Below, piece by piece: positions 8,230 through 16,460 of a stretch of 64,000 nucleotides of DNA. How positions within the stretch are numbered: the stretch's first letter is position 1; every line of letters begins with the position of its first letter. The stretch is from Thauera butanivorans NBRC 103042 (GTDB lineage Bacteria > Pseudomonadota > Gammaproteobacteria > Burkholderiales > Rhodocyclaceae). Position numbers and translations under genes: made by a program. The stretch is taken from the NCBI RefSeq assembly GCF_001591165.1, contig NZ_BCUG01000004.1, positions 1 through 64,000 of the forward strand, in the 5' to 3' direction. Under the pieces are notes generated by a model. It saw nothing but the letters and a program-made list of their open reading frames with translations, did not search any database and had not been told where the DNA came from.

Positions 8230-9243
8230 TCAGCGCACGGTGGCGCAGAACGACGCGTTGACGCGGTACGGGACCGGCAACGGGGCGGACTGCATGAGCA
8301 GGTAGCGGACGGCCGGATCCTTTTCGAGCCAGGACTTGGGGAAGTAAGGCAAGGCCTGGAAGCCCGCCTCTTCGTCCTTGATGGCGCCGAAGCAGCGCAC
8401 GCCGTCCAGATCGGGGCTAAGCAGCAGGACGGTGTAGTCCGGCAGGTAGGCCGTGGTGGCGCCGGTGTCGGGGTGCACATACCAGCCGGTATGCACCCAG
8501 ATGTCGAAGTCGCCCACGTTGCCCATGTAGCGGGCGCCTTCGCCGGTGACGGTGGGGTTGAGCTGGTCGCGGCCGCGGAAGCGGTCGAGCAGCTTCTGCA
8601 CCTCGGCATCGGCGCTGAAGAGCTGCCAGGCCTTCAGGTCCATGACCACCGTATTGGCAGTGGCGCCGGAGTGCTGCGAAACAAGCAGCGACCAGGCCTG
8701 CAGATCATCCAGCGGCTTGACGCCAGTCTCGCCCCAGCGCGCCGTGGTGGTCAGCGCCTTGGTGAGGTCGCCGTGGCGCTGGAAGTCGACTTCCACCTCG
8801 GGGTACTCGTCGCCCTTGACGACCACCTTGCCGGTGCGCAGGGCCTCGACCGCCATCACTTCCATACGGCGGGTGAGCATGTCGAGCTGGTCCTGCAAGT
8901 CGCGGGCCAGCAGCAGTTGCTGGCGCTGGGCCGGGGCGAGCTCGCCGCCGATGCGCTCGCCGATGGCCCGCTTGAAGGGGCGCGAGGAATCGAACACGCG
9001 CTTGTCCTTGACGTAGGCGGGCTTGAAGGTCTTGGTGACGTAGCCGCGCGACTGCACGACTTTGCCGGCGACGATAGGCGCGACGAAGGGGGCGATGCGG
9101 CGCTTGCCGGTGTCGATGTCGAAGTGGATTTCCTCGCTGTCCTCGCGCTGCTCTTCGCGGAAGAAGCTGTTGAGGAAGAAGGGCTGCGGTTCCGGCAGCG
9201 CCTCGACGACGCGGCGCAGGACGCCAGTGGTGAAGATGTCCAT
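8230..9243 (-). CDS. Major capsid protein, lambda gpE family
   Basis: 337 residues, the usual size for gpE (341 in lambda). The N-terminus (TGVLRRVVEALPEPQPFFLNSFF) and the following VAPIVAGKVV..RGYVTKTFKPAYVK segment are characteristic of the family, as is the later gene-E core with an FRGRDQLNPTV loop. It forms the icosahedral head lattice. It follows the decoration protein and protease/scaffold genes in the standard lambda order C/Nu3-D-E. Confidence 0.92.
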   Translation of the reverse strand: MDIFTTGVLRRVVEALPEPQPFFLNSFFREEQREDSEEIHFDIDTGKRRIAPFVAPIVAGKVVQSRGYVTKTFKPAYVKDKRVFDSSRPFKRAIGERIGGELAPAQRQQLLLARDLQDQLDMLTRRMEVMAVEALRTGKVVVKGDEYPEVEVDFQRHGDLTKALTTTARWGETGVKPLDDLQAWSLLVSQHSGATANTVVMDLKAWQLFSADAEVQKLLDRFRGRDQLNPTVTGEGARYMGNVGDFDIWVHTGWYVHPDTGATTAYLPDYTVLLLSPDLDGVRCFGAIKDEEAGFQALPYFPKSWLEKDPAVRYLLMQSAPLPVPYRVNASFCATVR

Positions 9244-9257
9244 GTGTGCTACTCCTT

Positions 9258-9641
9258 TCAGGCGGCCACGGCCGGCAGGATGGTGATGCCCTTGGCGCGC
9301 AGGCCTTCGGTGATGCTGGCCACGGTGTGGCCGGTGCCGAGGGTGAGTGCAGCGGCGGCGAAGTCGCCGCGGGCGTAGGCGAGCGCCTTGACGTCGGCGG
9401 CGGTGGCGTCGACGTCTTCGGCGAGGATGAGGTCCGGCGTCTGGCTGCCGTCCGAAGCCGCGGAGAGCGACAGCAGGTATTTGCCGCTGGCGGTGATCTT
9501 GCCGAGCACCGCGCCACGCTTGAGTACGCCAGCGCCGGAGGCGATGGTGATCTGACGGCCGACGAGCAGGTGCGCGTTGCCGGCGATGAGGCCATCGGGC
9601 ACGTAGGTGCCTTCGGTGGCGAATTTGGCCTTGTAGTCCAT
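9258..9641 (-). CDS. Head decoration protein, lambda gpD family
   Basis: 127 residues from ATG 9641. The sequence is a small beta-tulip type protein with a Gly/Ala-rich AVLGKITASGKYL motif and an LILAEDVDAT..VKALAYARGDFA core, both typical of lambda gpD. Trimers stabilise the expanded capsid after packaging begins. It is flanked by the protease/scaffold gene and the major capsid gene. Confidence 0.9.
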   Translation of the reverse strand: MDYKAKFATEGTYVPDGLIAGNAHLLVGRQITIASGAGVLKRGAVLGKITASGKYLLSLSAASDGSQTPDLILAEDVDATAADVKALAYARGDFAAAALTLGTGHTVASITEGLRAKGITILPAVAA

Positions 9642-9651
9642 GTGCGGCTCC

Positions 9652-10077
9652 TTATTGCACGGTGTTGCCGAGCAGACCGACGATGCTCGCGGCCAGCGTG
9701 GCTTCGCTGTTCTCCAGCTCGGAGGCCGCCTCGACGCCAGAGACGGCCGGGTTGGCAACCGTGGCCATGGCGGCGGCGAAGACGTTGGCAGGCGCGGCGG
9801 CGGGCGGCGTCGAGGCGACCGCGCCGAGGATGGCGGTGGCCTGCTCGGTACTCAGCCCGGTGTTGATGCACTGCAGGGCCAGGGGCGCGCAGCCGGCAGA
9901 GGCGTGGCCGAGGATGGTGCCGACGCGGGCACGCTCCGCCTGGGCGCCCTGCTCCACGCCTTCGGCGCGGGCGTGATCGAGATCGGCCTGGCTGAAGGAA
10001 GCTGCTGGGGCGGCTGCCGGGGCAGCGGCCTGGGGTGCGGGCAACGTGGTGGTGCCCGCCTGGGTGGTTTCGCTCAT
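9652..10077 (-). CDS. Nested in-frame scaffolding protein (Nu3-like)
   Basis: 141 residues beginning at the internal ATG (10077) of the protease gene in the same frame (MSETTQAGTT). An AGGAG lies eight bases upstream of this ATG, consistent with independent initiation. In lambda, Nu3 arises the same way from the 3' part of gene C. The Ala/Pro-rich linker followed by a charged helix (LDHARAEGVEQGAQAERAR) fits a scaffold. No direct evidence of expression exists here. Confidence 0.6.
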   Translation of the reverse strand: MSETTQAGTTTLPAPQAAAPAAAPAASFSQADLDHARAEGVEQGAQAERARVGTILGHASAGCAPLALQCINTGLSTEQATAILGAVASTPPAAAPANVFAAAMATVANPAVSGVEAASELENSEATLAASIVGLLGNTVQ

Positions 10078-11010
10078 GAGGTGGTCTCCTGGTTGAGCTG
10101 TGGCGCGGGCGGACTGCCCGACGGGATGCGGCCGGGCACGAAGCCCCGCCAGTTCGGCGATGAGTTGATCGGTGGTGGCGATGCGGTCTGCGAGGCCAGC
10201 ATCGATGGCGGCCTGGCCGCGGTAGGTCTGCGCCTGGGTTTTGCGGACGGCTTCCGGATCTAGGCCGCGGCCGCTGGCCACGGCGCTGATGAACATCTGG
10301 TGCAGGTCGTTGATCTCGGCCTGGATGTCGGCGCGCACGCTGTCGGGCAGCGGCTCGAACTGGTTGCCATCTACCTTGTGGTCGCCGGCATAGATGTGCG
10401 TGACGCGGATGCCTTCCTGCGCCAGGGCCTGGGACAGATCGACGTGGCGCATGACGACGCCGATGGAGCCGGCGTAGCCGGTGCGGGTGATGGCGAAGTG
10501 TTCCAGCCCGGCCGCGGCGAGGTAGCCTGCGGATGCCGCCAGCCCGTCCGCGATGCCCCAGACAGGCTTGTTGCCGCGCATCTCGCGCAGGCGATCGTGG
10601 TACTCGAACGCACCTTGCGCTTCGCCGCCGGGCGTGTCGAACACCTGCAGCACGGCGTGCACGTCCGCGTCGGCCAGGGCCATTTCCAGCGCGGCGGCCA
10701 GATCGTTGTAGCCCAGGATGCGGTCGCTGCTGGCCATGACAAAGCGACCGCGATGGGCGAGCACGCCGCTGGCGTAGATGACGGCCACGCCGTCGACGAT
10801 GGCGTAGCCGGGGCGGCGATCCCTGTCTTCCACGCGGCGGGTGCTGAAGAGTTCCGCCGGCAGTACAGACGCCTGCACAGCGTGCTCCGCCGCGGACAGG
10901 TCGACATCGAGCAGACGGCCGCCCAGGCCGGCGATGATGGCGTCCAGCTTCTGCGGGTGGATGAGCAGCGGGGTGTTGAAGATGCGCGCGGCGAGGTGCG
11001 GATATTTCAT
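9652..11010 (-). CDS. S49-family prohead protease with scaffold C-terminus (lambda C-like)
   Basis: 452 residues from ATG 11010, coupled to the portal stop by ATGA. Residues about 60-260 form a SppA/S49 serine peptidase: QVFDTPGGEAQGAF, then ADGLAASAGYLAAAGLEHFAITRTGYAGSIGV, with Ser in ASAGY as the likely nucleophile. The last 140 residues are Ala/Gln/Glu-rich and resemble a scaffolding domain. A separate ATG with its own ribosome site begins that domain. The enzyme matures the prohead by removing scaffold. Confidence 0.9.
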   Translation of the reverse strand: MKYPHLAARIFNTPLLIHPQKLDAIIAGLGGRLLDVDLSAAEHAVQASVLPAELFSTRRVEDRDRRPGYAIVDGVAVIYASGVLAHRGRFVMASSDRILGYNDLAAALEMALADADVHAVLQVFDTPGGEAQGAFEYHDRLREMRGNKPVWGIADGLAASAGYLAAAGLEHFAITRTGYAGSIGVVMRHVDLSQALAQEGIRVTHIYAGDHKVDGNQFEPLPDSVRADIQAEINDLHQMFISAVASGRGLDPEAVRKTQAQTYRGQAAIDAGLADRIATTDQLIAELAGLRARPHPVGQSARATAQPGDHLMSETTQAGTTTLPAPQAAAPAAAPAASFSQADLDHARAEGVEQGAQAERARVGTILGHASAGCAPLALQCINTGLSTEQATAILGAVASTPPAAAPANVFAAAMATVANPAVSGVEAASELENSEATLAASIVGLLGNTVQ

Positions 11011-12689
11011 GGGGTGACGGCCTCCTGGCCGAGCATGGCGAGGGTGTCGTGGTAGGCTGCAGTGGCAGCGGCGTCCGACTGCGCGCCACCGTCTTTGTCG
11101 TCTGGGCTGGCGGATTCGGTGTCGTCGCCGGCCGCTTCGGTATCGCGCCGGGCCAGGCCGCTGGGGCGGGTGGCGTCCGGGACGGCAGAGGAAAGGCCCC
11201 GCTCTTCTTTCATGGCCTTCTCGATGGCCTGCTGGTCGAGGATCTCTTCGAAGTCCTCGCCCTGTTCGGCGCATTCTTTTTCCAGCGTGGACAGGCCGGC
11301 GGCCATGCGCAGGACCACGGCCTGTACTTCCTTGACCGGATCGACCCAACCCTTGCCGCCGAAGATGAAGCGGCAGCGGCAGTAGGCGTAGCGCTTTTCG
11401 TAGAAGTCCGGCGCATCGACCAGGCCGGCATTCACGGCCTCTTCCAGCCACAGCTCATAGACGGCCTGCAGCCAGTAGTCGGAAAGCCAGCGGCGGCGGC
11501 CGTTGAAGTAGCGCCAGGCTTCGAGCAGCGCAGCGCGGGCGCTGCTGTAATTGGATTTGCTGAAGTCCTTCAGCAGCAGTTCGTAGGGCAGGTTCATGCC
11601 GGCGGCGATGTGGCGCAGCGCGGCAAGCATGAAGGCCTCGAAAGCCGGGTTCGGCCGTCCAGGGCTGAAGCTGGACAGGCGGGCGCCGACCGGCAGCGGA
11701 ATGACCGCCCCGCCCTGCAGCTTGCGGATGCTGCGTGCCTGGCGGACGGATTCGTTCCACGCTTCGCGCGGCTCTTCGCCGAACAGCGCCGCGGCGGCAT
11801 CCGGGCTGAGGTCTGATTCCAGGAATGCTGCGACCAGGCTGTTGGCCAGGCTGGCCTGCAGCTCGTTGTGGGCGTACTTGCCCGCCATGTGGAATTCGCG
11901 CATCACCGCGGAGACGATGGGCTTGCCCCGGCTCTGGCCGGTGCGTTCCTTGTCATGCAGGTGGATGACGCGGCGCCGGCCCCAGGCGGTAAAGGCCGGC
12001 ACGCGGCTCCAGCGCTGGGCGCGCGCACTGCCCAGGCCGAAGCCGGCGAGCGCATCGCCGGGGTGCTTTTCCAGGATGTGATAGGCGACAGGGGCGCCGT
12101 AGTAGTCCTGCTCGATGCCGGCGCGGATGTCGTCGCGGTGCATCATGCTGGTGGGGGTGCTGAGGCGGTTGGCATCGACCATCAGCAGGCGGGTGTTCCA
12201 GGCGCTGCCGGCACGCGGCAGCCACAGCGGCAGGGCGAGCGCGTCCCCGTCGAGCATGGCGCCGCCCAGAGCCTGCAGCGTGAGGCCCAGCAGGTTGAGC
12301 GTGCGGCCGGCATCGCATTCCGGAGTGGCGGCCCAACTGCGGAAATGCGCCTCGGTGTTGTTGCCCCACTCGCGGGCCTGCTCGCGGGACCAGCCCAGCA
12401 GGCGGTAATCGGGGATGGCGGAGAGCTTGAGTACCGAGCCGACGATGTTGTCGCGCATCGTCTGCATGGCGCCGCCCATCAGCCCGTTGTTGCGGGCCAG
12501 GTCGCGCGAGCGCGCGGTGAGCGTGTCGAGGTCCGGCAGCAGATCGGCGTCCGCACTGCCGGCCACGGGGTTCCAGTCGGCGGTGGCGAGGTCGTAGCCA
12601 GCAGACTGGTGCTGCCCGGCCAGCGCGGCACCGCCCTGCCCTGCCTGGGCGCGGAGTGTGAGATGAGGTTTGCCGGATCGCCGCGCCAT
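11007..12689 (-). CDS. Phage portal protein, lambda gpB family
   Basis: About 560 residues (ATG 12689; a GTG two codons earlier is also possible). Signatures of lambda portals are clear: ARSRDLARNNGLMGGAMQTMRDNIVGS near residue 60-90, then YHILEKHPGD, VIHLHDKERTGQSRGKP and LPYELLLKDFSKSNYSSARAALLEAWRYF. The C-terminus is acidic and disordered. It forms the dodecameric DNA channel at the head vertex. It lies between gpW and the protease gene in the standard order. Confidence 0.93.
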   Translation of the reverse strand: MARRSGKPHLTLRAQAGQGGAALAGQHQSAGYDLATADWNPVAGSADADLLPDLDTLTARSRDLARNNGLMGGAMQTMRDNIVGSVLKLSAIPDYRLLGWSREQAREWGNNTEAHFRSWAATPECDAGRTLNLLGLTLQALGGAMLDGDALALPLWLPRAGSAWNTRLLMVDANRLSTPTSMMHRDDIRAGIEQDYYGAPVAYHILEKHPGDALAGFGLGSARAQRWSRVPAFTAWGRRRVIHLHDKERTGQSRGKPIVSAVMREFHMAGKYAHNELQASLANSLVAAFLESDLSPDAAAALFGEEPREAWNESVRQARSIRKLQGGAVIPLPVGARLSSFSPGRPNPAFEAFMLAALRHIAAGMNLPYELLLKDFSKSNYSSARAALLEAWRYFNGRRRWLSDYWLQAVYELWLEEAVNAGLVDAPDFYEKRYAYCRCRFIFGGKGWVDPVKEVQAVVLRMAAGLSTLEKECAEQGEDFEEILDQQAIEKAMKEERGLSSAVPDATRPSGLARRDTEAAGDDTESASPDDKDGGAQSDAAATAAYHDTLAMLGQEAVTP

Positions 12690-12691
12690 GC

Positions 12692-12919
12692 TCACACCAG
12701 ATAGATGGGCCGGTGGGCATGGGTGCCCGCACGGGCATCCAGCTCGGCGCAGATGGCGGCGATTTCCTTGCGGATTTCGGCGGTCTGCTGCTCGTAGCGG
12801 GCGGAGCGATCGCCCGAGCCCACGGCGGTGGGCTTGGTCAGGCGATCGTGCAGGGACTGCGTAAGGCGGTCACGCAGGGCCTGGAGTTGCTCGATCGTTT
12901 GGTGGCTGTAGATTCCCAT
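12692..12919 (-). CDS. Head completion protein gpW family
   Basis: 75 residues with the gpW-like layout: IEQLQALRDRLTQSLHDRL helix, a short linker and a second helix YEQQTAEIRKEIAAICAELDAR. Size and position (directly before portal) match lambda W (68 residues), which seals the packaged head and provides the tail docking site. Its ATG is preceded by a stable hairpin with no obvious Shine-Dalgarno. In lambda, W follows terminase directly, but here several cargo genes separate them. Confidence 0.85.
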   Translation of the reverse strand: MGIYSHQTIEQLQALRDRLTQSLHDRLTKPTAVGSGDRSARYEQQTAEIRKEIAAICAELDARAGTHAHRPIYLV

Positions 12920-12920
12920 G

Positions 12921-12937
12921 CCCGGCAGAGTGCCGGG
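12921..12937 (-). promoter_or_regulatory. Hairpin abutting the gpW start codon
   Basis: CCCGGCA-GAG-TGCCGGG is a perfect 7-bp stem with a 3-base loop. On the transcribed strand it ends one base before the gpW ATG. No T-run follows on either strand, so it is not an ordinary terminator. It could restrain gpW translation initiation. Confidence 0.45.
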
Positions 12938-12946
12938 ATGGGGCGG

Positions 12947-12981
12947 AACTGTTTAGGTGAACTGTTCCTCTTGACTGTTCC
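12947..12981. repeat. Three direct repeats with 13-bp period upstream of mqsR
   Basis: The motif (A/G)ACTGTT(C/T) starts at 12947, 12960 and 12973, exactly 13 bp apart. The third copy overlaps a TTGACT -35-like element (12971-12976). The array lies in the divergent region between gpW and the MqsR/MqsA pair, so it is a good candidate operator for the antitoxin. Confidence 0.55.
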
Positions 12982-13070
12982 GCGTGTTTGTGTATGGAAA
13001 TGGCGCGGCAATGTTGGTTTTTGCCGATTCATGCTTCCAAAAAATAACGGATTCCATTAATATCTGCTCT

Positions 13071-13373
13071 ATGGAAAAACGCAAAGCCCACTACGATCTG
13101 GCCACCATCAAGGCGGTGGTACTCGATCGCGGCCTTGACGCCTTTACCCGTACCGCGGTGCAAGGAATCGACGCGATGGGCCTGAGCGAAGCCGAAGGGC
13201 TGGCCGTGGCGCTTGGCCTGCAAGGCAGCATGCTGTTCAAGAGCATGACCACGCACGCCGACCACACGGTATGGCAGGACGTGTATCACGCGCCCTGCCC
13301 AAACGGGAAAACCGCCTATATCAAACTGACCCTTCGCGCCGGCGCGGTGGTGATCCAGTTCAAGGAGAAATGA
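13071..13373 (+). CDS. mqsR: MqsR-type mRNA interferase toxin
   Basis: 100 residues (MEKRKAHYDLATIKAVV start). The opening 'K..HY.L..IK..V' and the central GLSEAEGLAVALGLQGSMLFKSMTT are typical of MqsR proteins (98 residues in E. coli), as is the C-terminal YIKLTLRAGAVVIQFKEK. MqsR is a RelE-fold ribonuclease that cleaves mRNA at GCU. It is followed after one base by a cognate MqsA-like antitoxin, in the toxin-first order normal for this system. The pair faces against the surrounding structural operon, as expected for inserted cargo. Confidence 0.88.
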   Translation: MEKRKAHYDLATIKAVVLDRGLDAFTRTAVQGIDAMGLSEAEGLAVALGLQGSMLFKSMTTHADHTVWQDVYHAPCPNGKTAYIKLTLRAGAVVIQFKEK

Positions 13374-13374
13374 C

Positions 13375-13779
13375 ATGGGTGAAATTCGATACTGCCTGCA
13401 ATGCGATGACGGCACCGTGCTGGAACAAGGCGCCAAAGACATGACCGATCGTGTCGATGGCATCGAGTTCACCGTGCCGCAGGTGCGTGGCTGGCACTGC
13501 CCGGTGTGCGGCGAGTGCGAATTCGACGATGGCGAAGGCAAACGGTATAGCGCCGCAATGGCCAATGCGCGCCAAGAAGCCGCCGAGCGGCGCGCCGCCG
13601 AATTGCGCGCCATCCGCAAGCGCCTTGGCCTGAAGCAGGCCGAAGCGGGCCGGCTGTTCGGCGGCGGCATCAACGCCTTCTCGGAATACGAGCGCGGCAA
13701 GACGCAGCCGCACAAATCCACCGTGCTGCTGCTGCGCCTGCTGGACAAGCACCCGGAACTGCTGAAGGAGCTGAGCTGA
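13375..13779 (+). CDS. mqsA: MqsA-type antitoxin
   Basis: 134 residues. The N-terminal half carries two CxxC pairs (YCLQC at 7-10 and HCPVC at about 40-45) forming the zinc-binding toxin-neutralising domain. The C-terminal half is an HTH: LRAIRKRLGLKQAEAGRLFGGGINAFSEYERGKTQP, closely resembling MqsA. It neutralises MqsR and represses the operon, probably through the 13-bp repeats upstream. Confidence 0.88.
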   Translation: MGEIRYCLQCDDGTVLEQGAKDMTDRVDGIEFTVPQVRGWHCPVCGECEFDDGEGKRYSAAMANARQEAAERRAAELRAIRKRLGLKQAEAGRLFGGGINAFSEYERGKTQPHKSTVLLLRLLDKHPELLKELS

Positions 13780-13782
13780 AGA

Positions 13783-14592
13783 CTAGATCGGCTGCGCCGG
13801 ACTGTCCGCCTCTCGTTTGAGCATCGACGGCGGCAGGTACAGCCGGCGGCGACTGGGGTCTGCCGTGCGGTTGTTGTCCTTGCGGCCGCAGCCGAGCTTG
13901 CGCAGGATGGCGCCGATGCGGCCGGTGATGGAGGGCGTGAGCTTGTCGGGGGCGATGTCGAGCCAGGCGCCGGCTTCCTGCATCGAGAACGGGGCGGTCT
14001 GCTGCTGCACGAACTGCCGCAGTTCGTCTTCGAACGGCTCGGCAGCGTGGAGGTCTTCGTCGGTGATGCCGAGCTCTTCCAACAGATCGACGCCGGTGCG
14101 TTGGAAAGTGGCGGCATTGGCCAGGCGCGCCGCGTGAGCGTGACCCAGGCGCAGCGCATTCCCGACGCGCAGCAGGCTGTTGAAACTGCGGCTGGCGGAA
14201 ACGATGTGGTCGGCGCGGTGGTTGACCGAGGCGGGCAGGCCGGGCACCGGCGCCACGTCGGCGGACGCATCGCGCAGTTCGAAGAAAGCGCGCACCAGCG
14301 CCTTCTTGAAGCCGCGCACGATGTCGCTGTTGCGCATGTAGGTGAGTAGCAGCGTGGATTGGGGTTCGTTGAGGAAGGCGATTTCTTGCCGCTGCATTCC
14401 GCCTGCCGTTTCAAAGGGTCGCGTTTCAAACGCGACCCTTCCGAACTCGTCGAGGTCGTCCGCATACTTCCGAACCAGGCCGAGCACGTTCTTGTGCTCG
14501 ACCTCGGTTCCCTCGGCAATGGCAAGGCTGGTGGTCACCAGTTCGCCTGCGCGCTCGATGACGACCTCGGGCATGTGCAGTTCAGGCAGCAT
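13783..14592 (-). CDS. Rha-type phage regulatory protein with extra C-terminal domain
   Basis: 269 residues from ATG 14592. The N-terminal 110 residues match pRha/AntA-like phage regulators: TSLAIAEGTEVEHKNVLGLVRKYADDL, then NEPQSTLLLTYMRNSDIVRGFKKALVRAFFEL. The C-terminal 70 residues are nearly the same as the C-terminus of the PrimPol/VirE protein at 22434-24893 (shared APFSM, DKLTP, LRKLGCGRKDNNR and LPPSMLKR). This is a winged-helix-like module probably exchanged between the two genes. Rha proteins interfere with phage growth in certain hosts; the role here is inferred. Confidence 0.75.
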   Translation of the reverse strand: MLPELHMPEVVIERAGELVTTSLAIAEGTEVEHKNVLGLVRKYADDLDEFGRVAFETRPFETAGGMQRQEIAFLNEPQSTLLLTYMRNSDIVRGFKKALVRAFFELRDASADVAPVPGLPASVNHRADHIVSASRSFNSLLRVGNALRLGHAHAARLANAATFQRTGVDLLEELGITDEDLHAAEPFEDELRQFVQQQTAPFSMQEAGAWLDIAPDKLTPSITGRIGAILRKLGCGRKDNNRTADPSRRRLYLPPSMLKREADSPAQPI

Positions 14593-15013
14593 GGCGCACC
14601 TCGTCTTCACGCTCACCAAGGATGGCGGCGAAGCGCTGTGCATCGGCTTCTGCCAGCGCGTAGTGGTCCATGCGGTGCGCCGCTTGGTAGAGCAGAATCT
14701 CGATGAAGCTCCAGAAGCCTACCGCGTAGCCTTTGGCGTCGGAGTCGTCTTCGACCTCGGCCATGTCTTTCGCCACCAGCGCGAGCAGGTTCCCGCCGGC
14801 CCAGACCGGGTTTTCCTTCAGGTACTGGATGAAATCGCATGCGTACTGGCGGCCAACGTTGTTGGCATGACGGTAGTCATCTGTTTTCGGCACCGCCCAG
14901 AACGAGCGGCGCACTTTGCGCTCGATGCGGACATCGGCAACGAAAGCAAGATCGGTGATGGAGGCGGGACGGGGCGGGAACGTGTGACGTTCTACCAAGG
15001 TGCGAGCGGACAT
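14582..15013 (-). CDS. Hypothetical phage protein
   Basis: 143 residues starting at ATG 15013 (MSARTLVERHTFPPRP). No family recognised. It contains a helical region around FWSFIEILLYQAAHRMDHYALAEADAQRFAAIL and overlaps the Rha-type gene by 11 bases, implying co-translation with it. A role next to the Rha regulator is possible but not shown. Confidence 0.6.
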   Translation of the reverse strand: MSARTLVERHTFPPRPASITDLAFVADVRIERKVRRSFWAVPKTDDYRHANNVGRQYACDFIQYLKENPVWAGGNLLALVAKDMAEVEDDSDAKGYAVGFWSFIEILLYQAAHRMDHYALAEADAQRFAAILGEREDEVRHAA

Positions 15014-15341
15014 GGCCGGGACTCCTACGAAGCGGTTTTGTTTTCCGCCATCCCGACGCCAATCGGGGTGGGCGGAGCCGTGCAGGTTGGCGTACCAGTC
15101 GTAGGGCTGGCGGGCCTTGCGGCCCCCCACACGGCCCGCCCATTGAGAGCTGTAGCCATGCTGCGGACGTAAAAAAACCGCGACATGCGGCGGTTTGTCC
15201 GCCTACGAAACCGGGACGCCAATCCCGCGTCACTGCCTGTTGAGCAGCGATGGGGCGACTCTCCCACATCGGCATACGATCGTCAATACCTGCCAGAATC
15301 CCAGTTGATGCAAACAGTCCACCACCCAACCAGGAAGGATC
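15014..15341. other. Intergenic region with minus-strand terminator
   Basis: A 328-bp divergent region between a minus-strand gene and the plus-strand BRCT-like gene. It contains the terminator-like hairpin at 15171-15195 and an AGGAAGG ribosome site just before 15342. No further gene is visible. Confidence 0.5.
15171..15195 (-). terminator. Rho-independent terminator (minus strand)
   Basis: AAACCG (15175-15180) pairs with CGGTTT (15190-15195) with extra inner pairing. Read on the minus strand the stem is followed by a run of seven T. It would stop leftward transcription arriving from the terminase side before the Rha-type genes and gpW. Confidence 0.55.
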
Positions 15342-16037
15342 ATGAAAATCACCATCCAGCTTCCCGAAGAGCTACGGGCACGCCTGGGGTACGAAACACC
15401 CCCGGCGGCCGATCTGAATACGCCGTTTCCCAGCATCGACGAATATCTCGATGCACATGGCACGCTCACTGACCTGACGGACCAAGTGTTCAGGAACGCA
15501 ATCGATGGCGGGTACATCACCGAAGAGCGAGCCAGGCGCCTCGCTGAATGGTTCGATCGTCACCCGCTGATAGCGTCGATTTACCCCTACGCCCAGTTGA
15601 AACGGGCACTGGAAACGGCAACTTCCGAGAATGGATGGAGCGAAGTTGCTGAGGCCGCGCTGCTGGGGTTTATCGGTCTGTTTTGCCTTCAGCGGGATTT
15701 CTATTCAGGCGCCAAACATTTACTGGACGCCCCTACCGAGCTTTTTGGCGACCTGTACATGGAGATGTTCCACGTGCCCGCCGCTCCTATCGATCTTCAC
15801 AGGCAGACCGTCGAAGTAACCGGCCCATGCGAGAAAGGGACGCATAAGGCCATGATCGAACGGGCTGCCGCAGCCGGAGCGTACTACAACAAACGTGGCC
15901 CGTTCTCTCGCCTGTTTGTTGCCAACAGCCACATTGCACAGCGTGTTGTTTCGACGAAGATGCTCATGGCGATATTCGCAGGCATGCGATACGGGCAATC
16001 CGTTTTGATCATGCCCGAGGATCATTTTCCCTGCTAG
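15342..16037 (+). CDS. Unknown protein with BRCT-like C-terminus
   Basis: 231 residues. The N-terminal 150 residues are unassigned, mostly helical, opening MKITIQLPEELRARLGY. The last 75 residues have the layout of a BRCT domain: a VEVTGPCEKGTHKAMIERAA strand-helix, a Gly-Ala turn, SRLFVANSHIAQRVVSTKMLMA and a final strand VLIMPEDHF. BRCT domains bind phosphoproteins or DNA ends and are rare in phages outside ligases. Plus-strand orientation inside the minus-strand structural region marks it as cargo. The AGGAAGG ribosome site supports the start. Confidence 0.5.
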   Translation: MKITIQLPEELRARLGYETPPAADLNTPFPSIDEYLDAHGTLTDLTDQVFRNAIDGGYITEERARRLAEWFDRHPLIASIYPYAQLKRALETATSENGWSEVAEAALLGFIGLFCLQRDFYSGAKHLLDAPTELFGDLYMEMFHVPAAPIDLHRQTVEVTGPCEKGTHKAMIERAAAAGAYYNKRGPFSRLFVANSHIAQRVVSTKMLMAIFAGMRYGQSVLIMPEDHFPC

Positions 16038-16131
16038 ACGCCGCTCACCTTCCTCTCCTATCGAACCCCATCCCCAAAAAAACAGGCGAGTAGGCGCATG
16101 GAGGCGAACAAATTGTATCTACAAATAATTC

Positions 16132-16160
16132 TTGACCGCTTGAATTAACGCATCTACAGT
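16132..16160 (+). promoter_or_regulatory. Promoter of brnTA
   Basis: -35 TTGACC (16132-16137), 17-bp spacer, -10 TACAGT (16155-16160). The expected transcription start falls at or next to the brnT ATG (16167), so the toxin mRNA may be leaderless; no Shine-Dalgarno is visible. Confidence 0.55.
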
Positions 16161-16166
16161 TATTGC

Positions 16167-16460
16167 ATGGGAACACGACTGATCTGGGATGAAGCCAAGC
16201 GGGCGGCGAACCTTGCCAAGCATGGGCTGGACTTTGCCGAGGCAGCGGTTGTGCTTGAATCGCGCTACCGGCTGGATGTATCGGTGGTGCGCAAGGGTGA
16301 AGCCCGAATCCAGTCGTTTTCCTACGTGATGAACCGGCTTGCGGTGCTGACGGTGGTGCATCTGGCGCGCGAGGGCGCGACCCGCATCATCAGTTTCCGC
16401 CCGGCCAGCGAAGTGGAATCGGAGGCTTACCATGACTGGCTCAGCAAAGAAGACGACTGA
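16167..16460 (+). CDS. brnT: BrnT-family ribonuclease toxin
   Basis: 97 residues with the BrnT hallmark start: IWDEAKRAANLAKHGLDFAEAAVVL, followed by a strand-rich core with TVVHLAREGATRIISFRPASEVE, including the conserved Arg-Ile-Ile-Ser. BrnT is a RelE-like fold RNase that inhibits translation. The antitoxin gene overlaps its 3' end by 29 bases, in the usual toxin-first order. Confidence 0.88.
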   Translation: MGTRLIWDEAKRAANLAKHGLDFAEAAVVLESRYRLDVSVVRKGEARIQSFSYVMNRLAVLTVVHLAREGATRIISFRPASEVESEAYHDWLSKEDD

